NCBI RefSeq assembly: GCF_002954705.1
Contig: NZ_MSCO01000001.1
Span: forward strand, 32,757 to 92,043
Source: Aliivibrio sifiae
GTDB taxonomy: Bacteria; Pseudomonadota; Gammaproteobacteria; Enterobacterales; Vibrionaceae
Direction of reading: 5' to 3'
DNA length: 59,287 bases
Below the pieces are notes generated by a model. That model made no database searches and was not told where the DNA came from. It worked only from the letters and a program-made list of their open reading frames with translations. Of this stretch, positions 16,954 through 27,357 are shown in pieces (position 1 is the first letter of the stretch; each line of letters opens with the position of its first letter). Position numbers and translations under genes: made by a program.

Positions 16954-17595
16954 TCAGTAACTATGGGCATTTCTTATTTTAGGTAGTTCAGGGAAATCTC
17001 CATAAGTTAAGCGTACATAAATAAGAGCAGCGGCAATGGCATCTTCAAGAGCATCATGGCGTTCGGCCTGTGGCAGGTCTAAATGTCGAGAAATAGCTTC
17101 AATGCTTAAATCGTAATATGCATTAGGTAATAATCTTTCTAATTTATGATGATAAAGGTGGCTCACTTCAATGAGTGAGTTTGGTAGGGGGTGTCTGAAG
17201 TGGCGTAGACTGACGCGATCTAAAATCTTCTTATCATAATGAATGTGGTACCCAACGATTGGGCGGCGTCCAATAAATTGAATGAGTTGCTCAAGGGCCT
17301 CTTTTTCTGATATCCCATGAGTTAAATCTTGGTGCCTTAGTTGATGTATTTTTATTGAATCAGAAGTAAGGTTCTGTGGAGGCCTTAATTTTAAATGTAT
17401 GCTCTGGCTTGTGAGTACTTTATTATTTTTTATTTTGATGGCGGCAATTGAGACCAATTCGGCATGACTAGGATCTAGACTAGTGGTTTCGCAATCAATC
17501 GAAACTAATTCATCTCCAGAATATTGAGTAAATAACTCACGGTGTGGGTGAATTCGTAATTTATAGTGCCACCAGTGACGTTGCAGTCGATTCAT
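16954..17595 (-). CDS. DnaQ-like 3'-5' exonuclease (DEDDh family)
   Basis: The 213-residue product has the three exonuclease motifs: DCETT (motif I, about residue 47), GYHIHYDKKIL (motif II) and RHDALEDA (motif III, DEDDh type). It resembles the epsilon-subunit exonuclease domain but is not the polymerase subunit itself, being paired with a signalling-type protein. The ATG at 17595 is 5 bp after the stop of the upstream gene, so the two are one operon. The role is not known; the same gene pair near acs is a pattern I associate with Vibrionales and Alteromonadales. Confidence 0.85.
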   Translation of the reverse strand: MNRLQRHWWHYKLRIHPHRELFTQYSGDELVSIDCETTSLDPSHAELVSIAAIKIKNNKVLTSQSIHLKLRPPQNLTSDSIKIHQLRHQDLTHGISEKEALEQLIQFIGRRPIVGYHIHYDKKILDRVSLRHFRHPLPNSLIEVSHLYHHKLERLLPNAYYDLSIEAISRHLDLPQAERHDALEDAIAAALIYVRLTYGDFPELPKIRNAHSY

Positions 17596-17600
17596 TATTA

Positions 17601-19433
17601 TTAATCCCTGATCTGATAATGATAACCAAGCCATTCTTTGAATTTTTTAACTATGTGTAGACTGTGGCGCAATAAATCCCGTTCAGTTCTATCAAGTCGC
17701 TCTATGTGAATATGATTCGTGAGTTGAGTTGTTTTCTCTTGTAATTGATGGCGTAAGCGCCATTTGAAAAATAATTTTAATGCCTCACTTAAATTATCTG
17801 CGGTAGATGGTTCTAGTATTTTTCGTAGGCGTAACTCGTCAATACGTTGGAAAGTGTTGGTTTTATCTATCCCTTGCTCTAATGACAATGCTCGGATCCC
17901 GTGAACAATTGGAAAAATACCGCCTTGCTTGATATCAATGCCTTCTTTTTTATTTTTTATATTGCCAAACAAGGTTAATGGGACGGTAAATTGAAGAGCC
18001 GGACGAGTAAAAACACTGAGGATTAGATCATTATCTTTGAGCTTGTTAGTTATGCATTTTTTTAAGGGAGAAAGTAACTGACGATTACCAGCAATCGCTT
18101 GAGAATCAGAAAATATAGCTAAATTCATCATATTATTACCGTTATGCTCGGTGCATATTTTTTCAATATAATGTAGCCATTCCCCCTCTGTTTTTACCCA
18201 ATGAGGATTACTTACCATTATGTTTCCTTTACATAATGGGTAACCTAACTGTTGTAGAGTTTGAGTTAAGTTTTTCATCAGAGTATGGATATTAGGCCAC
18301 TCAACGTTATTTTTAATGATTAAGGCATTGTCTTGATCGGTTTTTAGAACCTGCTCACCTCTACCTTCCGATCCCATGACTATGAAGCAGCAATGATTAT
18401 GTAGGCTTTTAGGCACAACCAAACTAAATGCTTTTTCAATAATTTGTTCATTAACGGTTGAAATTAATTCCATAATAAATCGAGTGCGAATACCGTTATT
18501 AATTAAGGTTTCAATTAGTTGTGTTTGGCTATTGGCGGCTATCGCAAGCTCTTCAATACTTTGTGCTCTGGCGATCCGTAATGTAAGAACATGAGAGTGA
18601 GTAGAAAAAAGACTCAAGACCTGAGTCATATCTAACATGCCAATGAGTTGATTATTTTCGAGAACAGCAACGCGTTTTACTCGATGGCGAGTCATTAATG
18701 TCATGGCATTAAAGAGATAGTCCCCTTTATTGATATGAACAATAGGGTAAGTTGCTATTGGTCCCGAGGGGTGATTAGGAGCAAGCCCATCAAGCATTAA
18801 GGCGTGCAATAAGTCGGTACGAGTGATAATGCCAAAAGGTAAGTGGTTGCTGGTTGCTTGATGTCGTTTGTCGTATTGATTCAATTCTACAAATAAAGCG
18901 TCTGCATTATGTTCTTTGAGTAAATGCGTGACGTGTTTTAATGATGTATTTCCATCGACAACGAGGCATTCTTGAATCGTATCATTATCTACTTTAGTGA
19001 GTATAAATTCGGCGAGGTTTTGTTGTTGGTGTGCTTGTGTAATTAATGCTTTTCGTTTGGCTAAGCTGTTATTGAAATAGGCAGAAAAAGCATGATTATT
19101 TTCATATAAAGAGAGAAAAACAGAGCTAGGAAGAAGATGACATAATGTATCTTCGATTGCGTGATAGGAGTGTTTGGCGGAGCCTTCAAATTGAGATCGG
19201 ATATCAAAAAGATCATCATGGGTATAATGTGCATAGATCTCTCCATTGCTATTTGAACGCTCTTCAACAACGCCTTTTATAATGATGAAGACATTATCAG
19301 GCGCTTGTCCTTCATGCAGTAATGTATCCCCAGCTCGGAAATAGGCTATATCGATATGACGAGTTAGCTGCTCTTTTTCTAGGGTCGTTAGTGTATTAAA
19401 TGGAGCAATTGAGACATTGAGTTCACTTGGCAT
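17601..19433 (-). CDS. cNMP-binding, CBS and DUF294 nucleotidyltransferase-like protein
   Basis: The 610-residue protein has a cyclic-nucleotide-binding fold (about 10-115), two CBS domains (about 150-280) and a DUF294 putative nucleotidyltransferase domain with the signature GSEGRGEQ followed by TDQDNALI. A helical DUF294 C-terminal domain completes it. By analogy with GlnD-type proteins it may transfer nucleotides to a regulatory partner, but no substrate is known. The start at 19433 is set by AAGGATGGAG just upstream. It is co-transcribed with the exonuclease gene and lies in the acetate region, suggesting a link to acetate or energy status. Confidence 0.85.
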   Translation of the reverse strand: MPSELNVSIAPFNTLTTLEKEQLTRHIDIAYFRAGDTLLHEGQAPDNVFIIIKGVVEERSNSNGEIYAHYTHDDLFDIRSQFEGSAKHSYHAIEDTLCHLLPSSVFLSLYENNHAFSAYFNNSLAKRKALITQAHQQQNLAEFILTKVDNDTIQECLVVDGNTSLKHVTHLLKEHNADALFVELNQYDKRHQATSNHLPFGIITRTDLLHALMLDGLAPNHPSGPIATYPIVHINKGDYLFNAMTLMTRHRVKRVAVLENNQLIGMLDMTQVLSLFSTHSHVLTLRIARAQSIEELAIAANSQTQLIETLINNGIRTRFIMELISTVNEQIIEKAFSLVVPKSLHNHCCFIVMGSEGRGEQVLKTDQDNALIIKNNVEWPNIHTLMKNLTQTLQQLGYPLCKGNIMVSNPHWVKTEGEWLHYIEKICTEHNGNNMMNLAIFSDSQAIAGNRQLLSPLKKCITNKLKDNDLILSVFTRPALQFTVPLTLFGNIKNKKEGIDIKQGGIFPIVHGIRALSLEQGIDKTNTFQRIDELRLRKILEPSTADNLSEALKLFFKWRLRHQLQEKTTQLTNHIHIERLDRTERDLLRHSLHIVKKFKEWLGYHYQIRD

Positions 19434-19647
19434 AGCTCCATCCTTACCTAGGTTAGTGATCTTATTTTCACTATAAATCACTAAGTAATGAAGACGACTT
19501 TAGTCTAGGTCTCTTATTAATTGATTAAAAATTGAAGTCGAAGTCACATTTTAAAAGGTGCAGTTTTCATCTGTCTTGTTTTCCCTTTTTATAAATCAAT
19601 ACGATGCCATAATGCTCACCTCTTTTTATTTCCTTTTGGACATTATC

Positions 19648-20793
19648 ATGTTTCGCGTATCTCCCTTTGCTTGGATCTCTCAATATTTTGGTGGATTCTT
19701 TTTTGCCTACGGCGTGTATTTACCTTTTTGGGCGTTGTGGTTTGAAGACCAAGGGGTATCAGCTGGAGATATCGGTGTCTTAATTGGTTTAGGATTTGCG
19801 ACGCGTTGTGTTGCGAATTTAGTGATAACTCCTCGTTTGCATAAAGTGGAATATTTGATCCCTGCATTACGAGTATTGACGCTCGCCTCCTTAGTTGCGC
19901 TTGGTTTGTTTTTAATTAATGGCGGTAATTTCTGGTGGATGGCATTTGTCACCGTATTATTTAATTTGTCATGCGGGCCAGCCGTTCCTTTGTCAGATGC
20001 GATGACAAATTACTATGCAAAAAATAATTTATTGGATTATGGTCGAACGCGCTTATGGGGCTCTGTGAGTTTTATTGCGGGATCTACGGTTGTTGGTTAT
20101 CTAGTATCAGGTTTTGGTACTGATATGATCGTTTATACTGCGATTGCAGGGATATTAGCTGCACTATTCTTAGTCATGCGTAATCCTAATCCAATGCCTG
20201 TGTCGGTTGCTGAAGAAGATCAAACACGACCAAAATTACTTTCACTGTTGAGTGAAACGCCGGTCTTAAAATTTATTATTTTAGTGTCATTAATCCAAGG
20301 TAGTCATGCTGCGTATTATAGTTTTAGCTCTATTTATTGGAAAGAATCAGGGTATCAAGAGAGTACTATCGGTTACTTATGGAGCCTGGGTGTGGTAGCA
20401 GAAGTAATGATATTTGCTTTCAGTAAACAATTATTTGCAGGATGGAAAATATCAACGTTATTTAAAGTGGCGGCGGTAGGGGTAATGGTTCGTTGGGGCC
20501 TAACGGCAGCTACGACTGATTTATTTGCCTTGGTACTTGTTCAAGCATTGCATGGTGTGACTTTTGCTATGGCGCATTTAGCGGCGATCCAATACATTCA
20601 AAAATTCCCTCAAAACAAAATGATACCACTGCAAGCGTTATATAATGCAATTCCTCTTGGTGCGTTTATCGCCTTAATGACGACATTAAGTGGTTGGGGT
20701 TATGAAGCGTGGGGCGCAAATATTTTCTGGATAATGGCGGCAATGGGTATTTTTGCTCTGATGATTAAATTAGACAAAGTAAAAGATAAATAG
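19648..20793 (+). CDS. MFS transporter, HcaT-like
   Basis: The product is a 12-helix major facilitator protein of about 381 residues, similar in its opening (ISQYFGGFFFAYGVYLPFWALWF region) to the 3-phenylpropionate transporter HcaT group. The substrate cannot be read from sequence. The frame is open 30 codons further upstream, but the ATG at 19648 gives the family N-terminus, with GGA 7-9 bp before it. It is divergent from the CBS/DUF294 gene and ends in a strong terminator 30 bp before the CrbS gene. Confidence 0.8.
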   Translation: MFRVSPFAWISQYFGGFFFAYGVYLPFWALWFEDQGVSAGDIGVLIGLGFATRCVANLVITPRLHKVEYLIPALRVLTLASLVALGLFLINGGNFWWMAFVTVLFNLSCGPAVPLSDAMTNYYAKNNLLDYGRTRLWGSVSFIAGSTVVGYLVSGFGTDMIVYTAIAGILAALFLVMRNPNPMPVSVAEEDQTRPKLLSLLSETPVLKFIILVSLIQGSHAAYYSFSSIYWKESGYQESTIGYLWSLGVVAEVMIFAFSKQLFAGWKISTLFKVAAVGVMVRWGLTAATTDLFALVLVQALHGVTFAMAHLAAIQYIQKFPQNKMIPLQALYNAIPLGAFIALMTTLSGWGYEAWGANIFWIMAAMGIFALMIKLDKVKDK

Positions 20794-20837
20794 GCCCTAA
20801 TCACATTTGTCGGCTTGTATAAAAACGAAGCAGTAAT

Positions 20838-20888
20838 AAAACGCTAGAATGGTGCTACAGAGTATTTGTACCCTTCTAGCGTTTTTTT
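20838..20888 (+). terminator. Terminator of the MFS transporter gene
   Basis: AAAACGCTAGAA (20838-20849) pairs with TTCTAGCGTTTT (20874-20885) and is followed by a T run. It separates the transporter from the kinase gene that starts 31 bp later. Confidence 0.88.
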
Positions 20889-20921
20889 ATGGCACTAGAG
20901 TGGTATCACCAAGGATGAGTG

Positions 20922-23900
20922 ATGACACAAGGATGGATTGTAGTGCCAGTTTCGTTGGCCTATTTAGGATTATTGTTTTTAATTGCCTGGTATGGTGATC
21001 GTCAAAAAGGGTGGTTAGCTCGTTATCGCTCATGGATTTACAGTCTTTCTATTGCCGTTTATTGTACCTCATGGACCTTTTATGGCACCGTGGGCCAAGC
21101 CACTAATAACCCGTGGGCTTTCCTTCCTATCTACCTTGCTCCTATTTTTGTTTTTGTCTTCGCATGGCGTTTTTTAGCCAGAATTATCTTAATTGCAAAG
21201 CGTGAGCACATCACTTCTATTGCCGATTTTATTGCGGCTCGTTACGGTAAATCTCAAGGTCTTGCTGGTGTGATTACTATCATCGCAGTGATTGGTATCC
21301 TTCCTTATATTGCGTTGCAATTGAGGGGAATAACAATGGGATTAGATCTTGTTGCTCCTAATTTAGCTCAAGATTTAGGGTATCAAGATGGTCATATCTC
21401 TTGGTTTGTTGGTGGGGCACTTGCTATTTTTACTATTCTTTTTGGAACTCGACATATTGATACCACAGAGCATCATCGAGGCTTAATGATGGCTGTCGCG
21501 TTTGAATCTATCGTTAAACTTATTGCTTTTTTTTCTGTTGGTGGGTTCATTGTTTATTTGGCTTATTCAGAGCCAAGTATTGATCTTATTTCGGTTGCAA
21601 AAGAGACGTATCAGTCACCAAATCTAATTACGTTATTGTTTCATACTTTGTTAACAATGGCGGCTATCATTTGTTTGCCGAGGCAGTTTCATACTATCGT
21701 AGTTGAAAATGAACGAGCTCAAGATCTACGTACAGCACGGTGGGTATTTCCTCTCTATTTATTATTGATGGGGTTGTTTGTTCTTCCTATCTCTTGGGCA
21801 GGGCAAGCTCTGCTTTCTGGTGATATTGCTAGTGATGGTTTTATCATTAGCGTTCCGCTTTCTATTGGTGCAGATCACATGGCGCTATTAGCGTTTGTCG
21901 GAGGCACCTCCGCAGCAAGTGGTATGGTGATCGTTTCTACTATTGCACTTGCTATCATGGTCTCGAATGATCTTGTTCTGCCTTTGTTATTGCGTCGAGT
22001 AAAAACAACGGCTCGAACGTTTGGTCATTTTTCTAATTTATTAGTGACCATTCGACGCTTGTTGATAGTTTTGTTATTAGTTGGGGCTTGGGGGTTTTAT
22101 CAGGCTCTTGATTCGATAGAATCTTTATCGGTAATTGGTTTATTGGCATTTGCGGCTATCGCTCAATTTGCTCCTGCATTAATTGGTGGCTTGTATTGGC
22201 GACAAGGCAATAAAAAAGGGGTCTATGCCGGATTAGCGATAGGTTTTATGGTTTGGTTAATTACCTTAATGAGCCAAACTCAAATGTTGGCAGGAAGTGC
22301 TGAAAATAACGTTTTACTATGGATAATTACTCCGCCGGAATGGCTACAGCAATTAGAAGTAAAAGCTTCTGATTGGGGAATGATGATGAGTTTAGGCTTG
22401 AATGCTGTCTTATTTATTGTGGTTTCTTTTGTTACTAGAGCTTCACTGAGTGAGCGCTTACAAGCCGCCGCCTTTGTTGGAGCACCTTTGCCTGAGAGTG
22501 AAGATGTCAGCGTATATCAAACTCGGGTTACGGTTGGTGAGCTTGAAATGTTGGCTTCTCGATTTGTTGGGCGGAAAAGAGCACGAAAAGCATTTCGTCA
22601 GTTCGCAGAGCAACAGAGTGAAGAGTTACTTCCACAACAACAAGCGAGTTCTCAATTAATTAGGCATACAGAGCGTGTACTCGCTGGAGTCTTTGGTGCG
22701 TCTTCTTCTCGGTTGGTATTAACCTCGGCATTACAGGGAAGAAATATGCAGCTTGAGGAGGTAGCAACGATTGTAGATGAAGCCTCTGAGTTGTATGACT
22801 TTAGCCGTGGTTTATTGCAAGGTGCCATTGAGCATATCAGTCAAGGGATTGCCGTGGTGGATAAGCAAATGAAGCTAGTGGCATGGAATCAGCGTTATTT
22901 AGAATTATTTACCTTTCCTTCTGGACTGATTCAAGTAGGGCGACCAATTGCAGATGTTATCCGCCACAATGCAGAGCAAGGTTTATGTGGTCCGGGTGAT
23001 CCTGAAATACACGTTCAACGACGAGTAGAGCATTTAGAGCGAGGAACGCGTCATGTATCTTCACGGATAAGAGCGGATGGTCAGGTTATTGAGGTACAAG
23101 GTAATCCGATGCCAAATGGCGGGTTTGTGATGAGTTTTAGCGATATCACCGTTTTTAGACAGGCAGAAAAAGCATTAAAAGAAACTAATGAGACTTTAGA
23201 GTCTAGGGTTCATGAGCGAACCAGAGAATTAGAAAAATTAAATCAACGCTTGGTTGGCGCAACCCAAAGTGCAGAGAAAGCCTCGCATTCAAAAACACGA
23301 TTACTGGCAGCGGTGAGTCATGATTTAATGCAACCACTGAATGCGGCACGCTTGTTTGCTTCTTCATTAAGCGAAGTCACTAAAGATGGTGAGACAAAGA
23401 AAATATCAGGGCATATTGAAAGTGCATTAGGGGCGGCAGAAGAGTTAATAGGTGATTTACTGGATATCTCTCGTTTAGAAGCGGGTAAGTTAGAAACAAA
23501 CGTATATGGTTTTTCACTCAACTCAATGTTGTCAAATTTAGAAGCGGAGTTTGGTGCATTAGCCAAGCAACAAGGAATAGATTTTAACGTTATACATTCT
23601 AATTTAGTGGTGGAATCTGATCCAAAATTATTACGTCGAGTACTGCAAAACTTCCTAACCAATGCCTTTCGATATAATCCTCAAGGAAAAGTCGTATTGG
23701 GGGCAAGAAGAGTTGAGGGAAAAATTCGTCTCGATGTATGGGATAGTGGTATAGGCATTCCCGAAGAAAAACAGCAAGCTATCTTTGATGAATTTACTCG
23801 AGTTGATCAGAGCCGGGCCGATCAAGGTTTAGGCTTGGGATTGGCGATTGCTCGTGGGATATCTCATGTACTTGGACATACTATCTCGTTGCGTTCGTGG

Positions 23901-24365
23901 GTAAATAAAGGTTCGGTATTTTCTGTCACATTAGATCATGGCGTTGAGTTAAAAAGGGAAATGCCTACGGTAGCACAAAAGCCAGAATTACCATTAAGTT
24001 CGCTACGCGTGTTATGTGTGGATAATGAACCAGATATTCTGATAGGAATGGAATCTTTATTACAACGTTGGGGCTGTGAGGTGAAAACCGCCACTGATTT
24101 GTTTAGTAGTTTACATTGCTTGGAAAATGATTGGAGTCCTGATGTTATTTTCTCTGATTATCGATTGGATAATGACAGGACGGGATTAGAAGTATTACAA
24201 CAATGTCGCCTGCGTTTAGGGAATCGTTTTGAAGGGGTAATGATCAGTGCAGATAAAACCGATGACTTATTAGAAAGCATTAAAAGCAATGGCTTTGGAT
24301 TTATTGCTAAACCTGTAAAACCATTAAAGTTAAGAGCCGTGTTGAATCGCCATGTTAGCTCTTAG
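20922..24365 (+). CDS. crbS: Transporter-linked hybrid sensor kinase CrbS
   Basis: CrbS controls the acetate switch in Vibrio with CrbR. The 1147-residue protein has a 12-13 helix sodium:solute symporter domain (about 1-520), a linker of the STAC kind, a PAS domain (about 630-750), a coiled coil, a HisKA domain with phospho-acceptor His800 (in AVSHDLMQP), a HATPase domain (DSGIGIP, GLGLGLAIARG) and a receiver domain with Asp1079 (in FSDYRLD). AAGGATGA precedes the ATG at 20922; a GTG one codon earlier is also possible. Its partner is encoded 3 kb away on the other strand. The signal sensed by the symporter part is unknown. Confidence 0.92.
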   Translation: MTQGWIVVPVSLAYLGLLFLIAWYGDRQKGWLARYRSWIYSLSIAVYCTSWTFYGTVGQATNNPWAFLPIYLAPIFVFVFAWRFLARIILIAKREHITSIADFIAARYGKSQGLAGVITIIAVIGILPYIALQLRGITMGLDLVAPNLAQDLGYQDGHISWFVGGALAIFTILFGTRHIDTTEHHRGLMMAVAFESIVKLIAFFSVGGFIVYLAYSEPSIDLISVAKETYQSPNLITLLFHTLLTMAAIICLPRQFHTIVVENERAQDLRTARWVFPLYLLLMGLFVLPISWAGQALLSGDIASDGFIISVPLSIGADHMALLAFVGGTSAASGMVIVSTIALAIMVSNDLVLPLLLRRVKTTARTFGHFSNLLVTIRRLLIVLLLVGAWGFYQALDSIESLSVIGLLAFAAIAQFAPALIGGLYWRQGNKKGVYAGLAIGFMVWLITLMSQTQMLAGSAENNVLLWIITPPEWLQQLEVKASDWGMMMSLGLNAVLFIVVSFVTRASLSERLQAAAFVGAPLPESEDVSVYQTRVTVGELEMLASRFVGRKRARKAFRQFAEQQSEELLPQQQASSQLIRHTERVLAGVFGASSSRLVLTSALQGRNMQLEEVATIVDEASELYDFSRGLLQGAIEHISQGIAVVDKQMKLVAWNQRYLELFTFPSGLIQVGRPIADVIRHNAEQGLCGPGDPEIHVQRRVEHLERGTRHVSSRIRADGQVIEVQGNPMPNGGFVMSFSDITVFRQAEKALKETNETLESRVHERTRELEKLNQRLVGATQSAEKASHSKTRLLAAVSHDLMQPLNAARLFASSLSEVTKDGETKKISGHIESALGAAEELIGDLLDISRLEAGKLETNVYGFSLNSMLSNLEAEFGALAKQQGIDFNVIHSNLVVESDPKLLRRVLQNFLTNAFRYNPQGKVVLGARRVEGKIRLDVWDSGIGIPEEKQQAIFDEFTRVDQSRADQGLGLGLAIARGISHVLGHTISLRSWVNKGSVFSVTLDHGVELKREMPTVAQKPELPLSSLRVLCVDNEPDILIGMESLLQRWGCEVKTATDLFSSLHCLENDWSPDVIFSDYRLDNDRTGLEVLQQCRLRLGNRFEGVMISADKTDDLLESIKSNGFGFIAKPVKPLKLRAVLNRHVSS

Positions 24366-24385
24366 GTATTGATAAATAATATAAA

Positions 24386-24415
24386 AAAAGGAGTTAGTAA
24401 TGACTAACTCCTTTT
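24386..24415. terminator. Bidirectional terminator between crbS and actP
   Basis: A perfect 13-bp stem AAAAGGAGTTAGT/ACTAACTCCTTTT around AATG ends both convergent genes, with T-rich tails on both strands. Confidence 0.9.
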
Positions 24416-24464
24416 AATTTTAGCTGTTATTTCTGACGTTATTTATTGTTATTCATATCTTAGT

Positions 24465-26168
24465 TTAGTGGTCGTGAGCTTCACCCGCACCTTTAGGGTA
24501 ACGGATTGATTCAACCATATCTTGCACATCTTGAGGTACTTCAGCGGTTACTTTATTTACTGCAATTGAAACAATGAAGTTCACACACATACCTAGCGTA
24601 CCAATCCCTTCAGGACTAATACCAAACCACCAGTTATCAGGGGTGCTTGCTGTTGGGTTAATGAATTTGAAGTAAACAATATAAGCCGTAGTGAATACCA
24701 CACCTGAAACCATGCCCGCAATTGCCCCTTCTTTATTCATCTTCTTATAGAAAATACCTAAGATGATGGCAGGGAAGAAGGATGCAGCGGCTAACCCGAA
24801 GGCGAAGGCGACAACCTGTGCAACAAAGCCCGGTGGATTTATTCCTAGATAACCAGCACCAACAATGGCGACAGCTGCTGCTACTCGGGCGGCGAGTAAC
24901 TCTTGTTTATCTGTCATGTTAGGTTTTATCCCTTTCTTCAATAAATCGTGAGAAATTGAGGTAGAGATAACCAGTAATAGACCGGCAGCCGTTGATAGTG
25001 CAGCGGCTAAACCACCGGCAGCTAATAGTGCAACAACCCAGTTTGGTAAACTTGCTAATTCAGGAGAGGCTAATACGATGATATCTCGGTTGATGTCCAT
25101 TTCATTTCGGTCATCACCAGAGTAGAACATCTTGCCATCGCCATTTTTATCTTCCCAACCAACAAGACCGGTGCTTTCCCAGTTTTTATACCAGCTAGGT
25201 GCATCAGCAGCAGCAACCCCTAGGCTATCTGGACCATTGATAGTTTCAATCATATTCACACGAGCAAATGCGGCAACAGCAGGTGCTGTGGTGTATAAGA
25301 ATGAAATAAACAATAATGCCCAGCCCGCAGAAATACGTGCATCTTTAACGCGAGGAACTGTGAAAAAACGAATGATTACATGAGGCAGGCCAGCAGTACC
25401 AACCATAAGAGCTGCACAGATGAAAAACACATCAACCATACTCTTAGATCCGTCAGTATAAGGTGTGAAGCCAAGTTCTGTTGTTAACCCATCTAATTTA
25501 TCCAGCAAGTAAACTTCAGAGCCAGTAATGGTTGAGCCCATACCAACTTGAGGGAATACGTTACCTGTCATCATGATTGAAGTGAAAACGGCAGGAACAA
25601 GGAAGGCGAAAATGAGGACACAGAATTGAGCGACCTGCGTATAAGTGATGCCTTTCATGCCACCTAATACCGCATAGAAAAATACGATACACATACCAAT
25701 GATGATACCGAGGTTAATATCAACCTCAAGGAATCGAGAGAATACTACGCCGACACCACGCATTTGCCCTGCCACGTAAGTGAAAGAAACAAAGATGGCA
25801 CAGAACACTGCAACCATACGTGCTGTTTTTGAATAGTAACGCTCACCGATGAAATCTGGCACAGTAAACTTACCAAATTTACGTAAATAAGGAGCAAGAC
25901 ATAAGGCTAAAAGAACATAGCCGCCAGTCCAACCCATTAGATAAACAGCACCATCATAACCAACAAAAGAAATGATACCTGCCATGGAAATAAATGATGC
26001 GGCCGACATCCAGTCTGCGGCGGTTGCCATACCATTGGCGACAGGGTGAACCCCACCACCAGCAACATAGAACTCACTGGTTGATCCCGCGCGAGCCCAT
26101 ATTGCTATCCCGATATAAAGGGTAAAAGTGATACCTACTAATATAAACGTCCAAGTTTGGATATCCAT
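24465..26168 (-). CDS. actP: Cation/acetate symporter
   Basis: ActP takes up acetate with sodium or protons and works with Acs in scavenging. The 567-residue protein is an inner-membrane member of the sodium:solute symporter family with about 13 helices. Typical segments include the MATAADWMSAASFISMAG region (residues 46-63) and the GLPHVIIRFFTV region. A hydrophilic loop near residues 300-365 is rich in Asp and Asn. It ends in a histidine tail (EAHDH). It follows yjcH by 10 bp in one operon. Confidence 0.96.
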   Translation of the reverse strand: MDIQTWTFILVGITFTLYIGIAIWARAGSTSEFYVAGGGVHPVANGMATAADWMSAASFISMAGIISFVGYDGAVYLMGWTGGYVLLALCLAPYLRKFGKFTVPDFIGERYYSKTARMVAVFCAIFVSFTYVAGQMRGVGVVFSRFLEVDINLGIIIGMCIVFFYAVLGGMKGITYTQVAQFCVLIFAFLVPAVFTSIMMTGNVFPQVGMGSTITGSEVYLLDKLDGLTTELGFTPYTDGSKSMVDVFFICAALMVGTAGLPHVIIRFFTVPRVKDARISAGWALLFISFLYTTAPAVAAFARVNMIETINGPDSLGVAAADAPSWYKNWESTGLVGWEDKNGDGKMFYSGDDRNEMDINRDIIVLASPELASLPNWVVALLAAGGLAAALSTAAGLLLVISTSISHDLLKKGIKPNMTDKQELLAARVAAAVAIVGAGYLGINPPGFVAQVVAFAFGLAAASFFPAIILGIFYKKMNKEGAIAGMVSGVVFTTAYIVYFKFINPTASTPDNWWFGISPEGIGTLGMCVNFIVSIAVNKVTAEVPQDVQDMVESIRYPKGAGEAHDH

Positions 26169-26178
26169 GCTAATTCCT

Positions 26179-26445
26179 CTAGTCTTCTTGTACGTTGTAT
26201 TTTTTATCTAGTGCATTCATGCGAATCACATAGATAAAGATCAGGGCAACAAAGGTATAAATTGAACCTTGTTGTGCAAACCAGAAGCCTAATTTAAAGC
26301 CCCCAATTTGAATCGTATCCAGAACATCGACAAATAAAATGCCTGCACCAAATGAGACAGCAAACCAGACGAAGAGTAGTCCACCCATTATTCCTAGATT
26401 TTCCTTCCAATAGGCTTGTGCTTGTTCTTTTGTTTCGAACGCCAT
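26179..26445 (-). CDS. yjcH: DUF485 inner-membrane protein YjcH
   Basis: The 88-residue protein has two predicted membrane helices (GGLLFVWFAVSFGAGILF and YTFVALIFIYVIR) and belongs to DUF485, which accompanies ActP permeases in acs-yjcH-actP operons. Its role is unknown. The ATG at 26445 (MAFETKEQAQ) has AAGGAG just upstream; the longer frame adds a membrane-like stretch not seen in the family. It is translationally close to actP. Confidence 0.92.
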   Translation of the reverse strand: MAFETKEQAQAYWKENLGIMGGLLFVWFAVSFGAGILFVDVLDTIQIGGFKLGFWFAQQGSIYTFVALIFIYVIRMNALDKKYNVQED

Positions 26446-26541
26446 AGCTGGCTCCTTTTTAATGTTAATAATATGTAACCAAAAAGAGATTAGCAGTGAG
26501 AAAGGAAGAAAACAGTGCAACTTTAGTCGAGCAGATAAAGA

Positions 26542-26566
26542 AAAACGCTCGAAATATGAGCGTTTT
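26542..26566 (-). terminator. Terminator downstream of the MarC-family gene
   Basis: AAAACGCTC (26542-26550) pairs perfectly with GAGCGTTTT (26558-26566); A residues at 26539-26545 give the U-tract on the minus strand. Confidence 0.8.
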
Positions 26567-26648
26567 ATGTGAGGTATGTATCGATTTTATTGTGTTAGCG
26601 TTATGTTAATTGATACCAAGGTCTAAAGTATTTACCTTAGATATATGC

Positions 26649-27272
26649 TTAAAAATAGAAATCTTTGATGCCAAGTAATAAGTTATTAACCGCAACTGCC
26701 GCCAGAATTAACCCCATAACACGACTAATTATTGCGGCCCCCACATTTCCTATTATTTTATGAATGAAGGTTGCACCAAGAAGTAAACATAGAGTAATCA
26801 CGAGAACAACAATCATGACAGCTGCGGTAATTGATTGATCTAAAAAAGAATACCTAGAATTATCAGTTAACATCACAATTGCCATCATTGCACCTGGTGA
26901 CGCAATTGATGGGATAGCTAAAGGGTAAACGGCTAAATCTGCAAGGTCAGAGTGGCTAATATCTTCACTTAATTTCTGCTCTTGCTCTGGTTTGCTTTCG
27001 CCAAAAATCATAGTTAAAGCGAAGATCAACAAGACCAAGCCACCAGCTACTTGAAAGGCTGGTAATGGGATTTGCATTGCTTCTAGCAATAATTGCCCAA
27101 TGACAAGAAAGAATAATAGTACGGCGGTCGCAATAGCAACGGCCTTCAAAGCAACAACTTTACGTTGCTTAGCAGATAGGTGTTGAGTTTGTGAAAGATA
27201 GACAGGTACAGAACCAATAGGATCGATAACAGCCCAAAGAACAACGAATTGAGTAACGAGGATGCTTATCAT
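26649..27272 (-). CDS. MarC-family integral membrane protein
   Basis: This 207-residue inner-membrane protein with six predicted helices belongs to the MarC/YhgN (UPF0056) family. Conserved features are the opening QFVVLWAVIDPIGSVPVYL and the central SIASPGAMMAIV. No transport substrate is established for the family. It lies between actP-yjcH and the response regulator gene on the same strand, but a terminator follows it and 86 bp separate it from crbR. A functional tie to acetate is not shown. Confidence 0.9.
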   Translation of the reverse strand: MISILVTQFVVLWAVIDPIGSVPVYLSQTQHLSAKQRKVVALKAVAIATAVLLFFLVIGQLLLEAMQIPLPAFQVAGGLVLLIFALTMIFGESKPEQEQKLSEDISHSDLADLAVYPLAIPSIASPGAMMAIVMLTDNSRYSFLDQSITAAVMIVVLVITLCLLLGATFIHKIIGNVGAAIISRVMGLILAAVAVNNLLLGIKDFYF

Positions 27273-27357
27273 GAACTCTCCCAGAGTTAGGTTAAACAGA
27301 GGGATAAAATGAACGGGTAATATACCTTAATTTATAGGCTAGTGTGTTATATCAAGG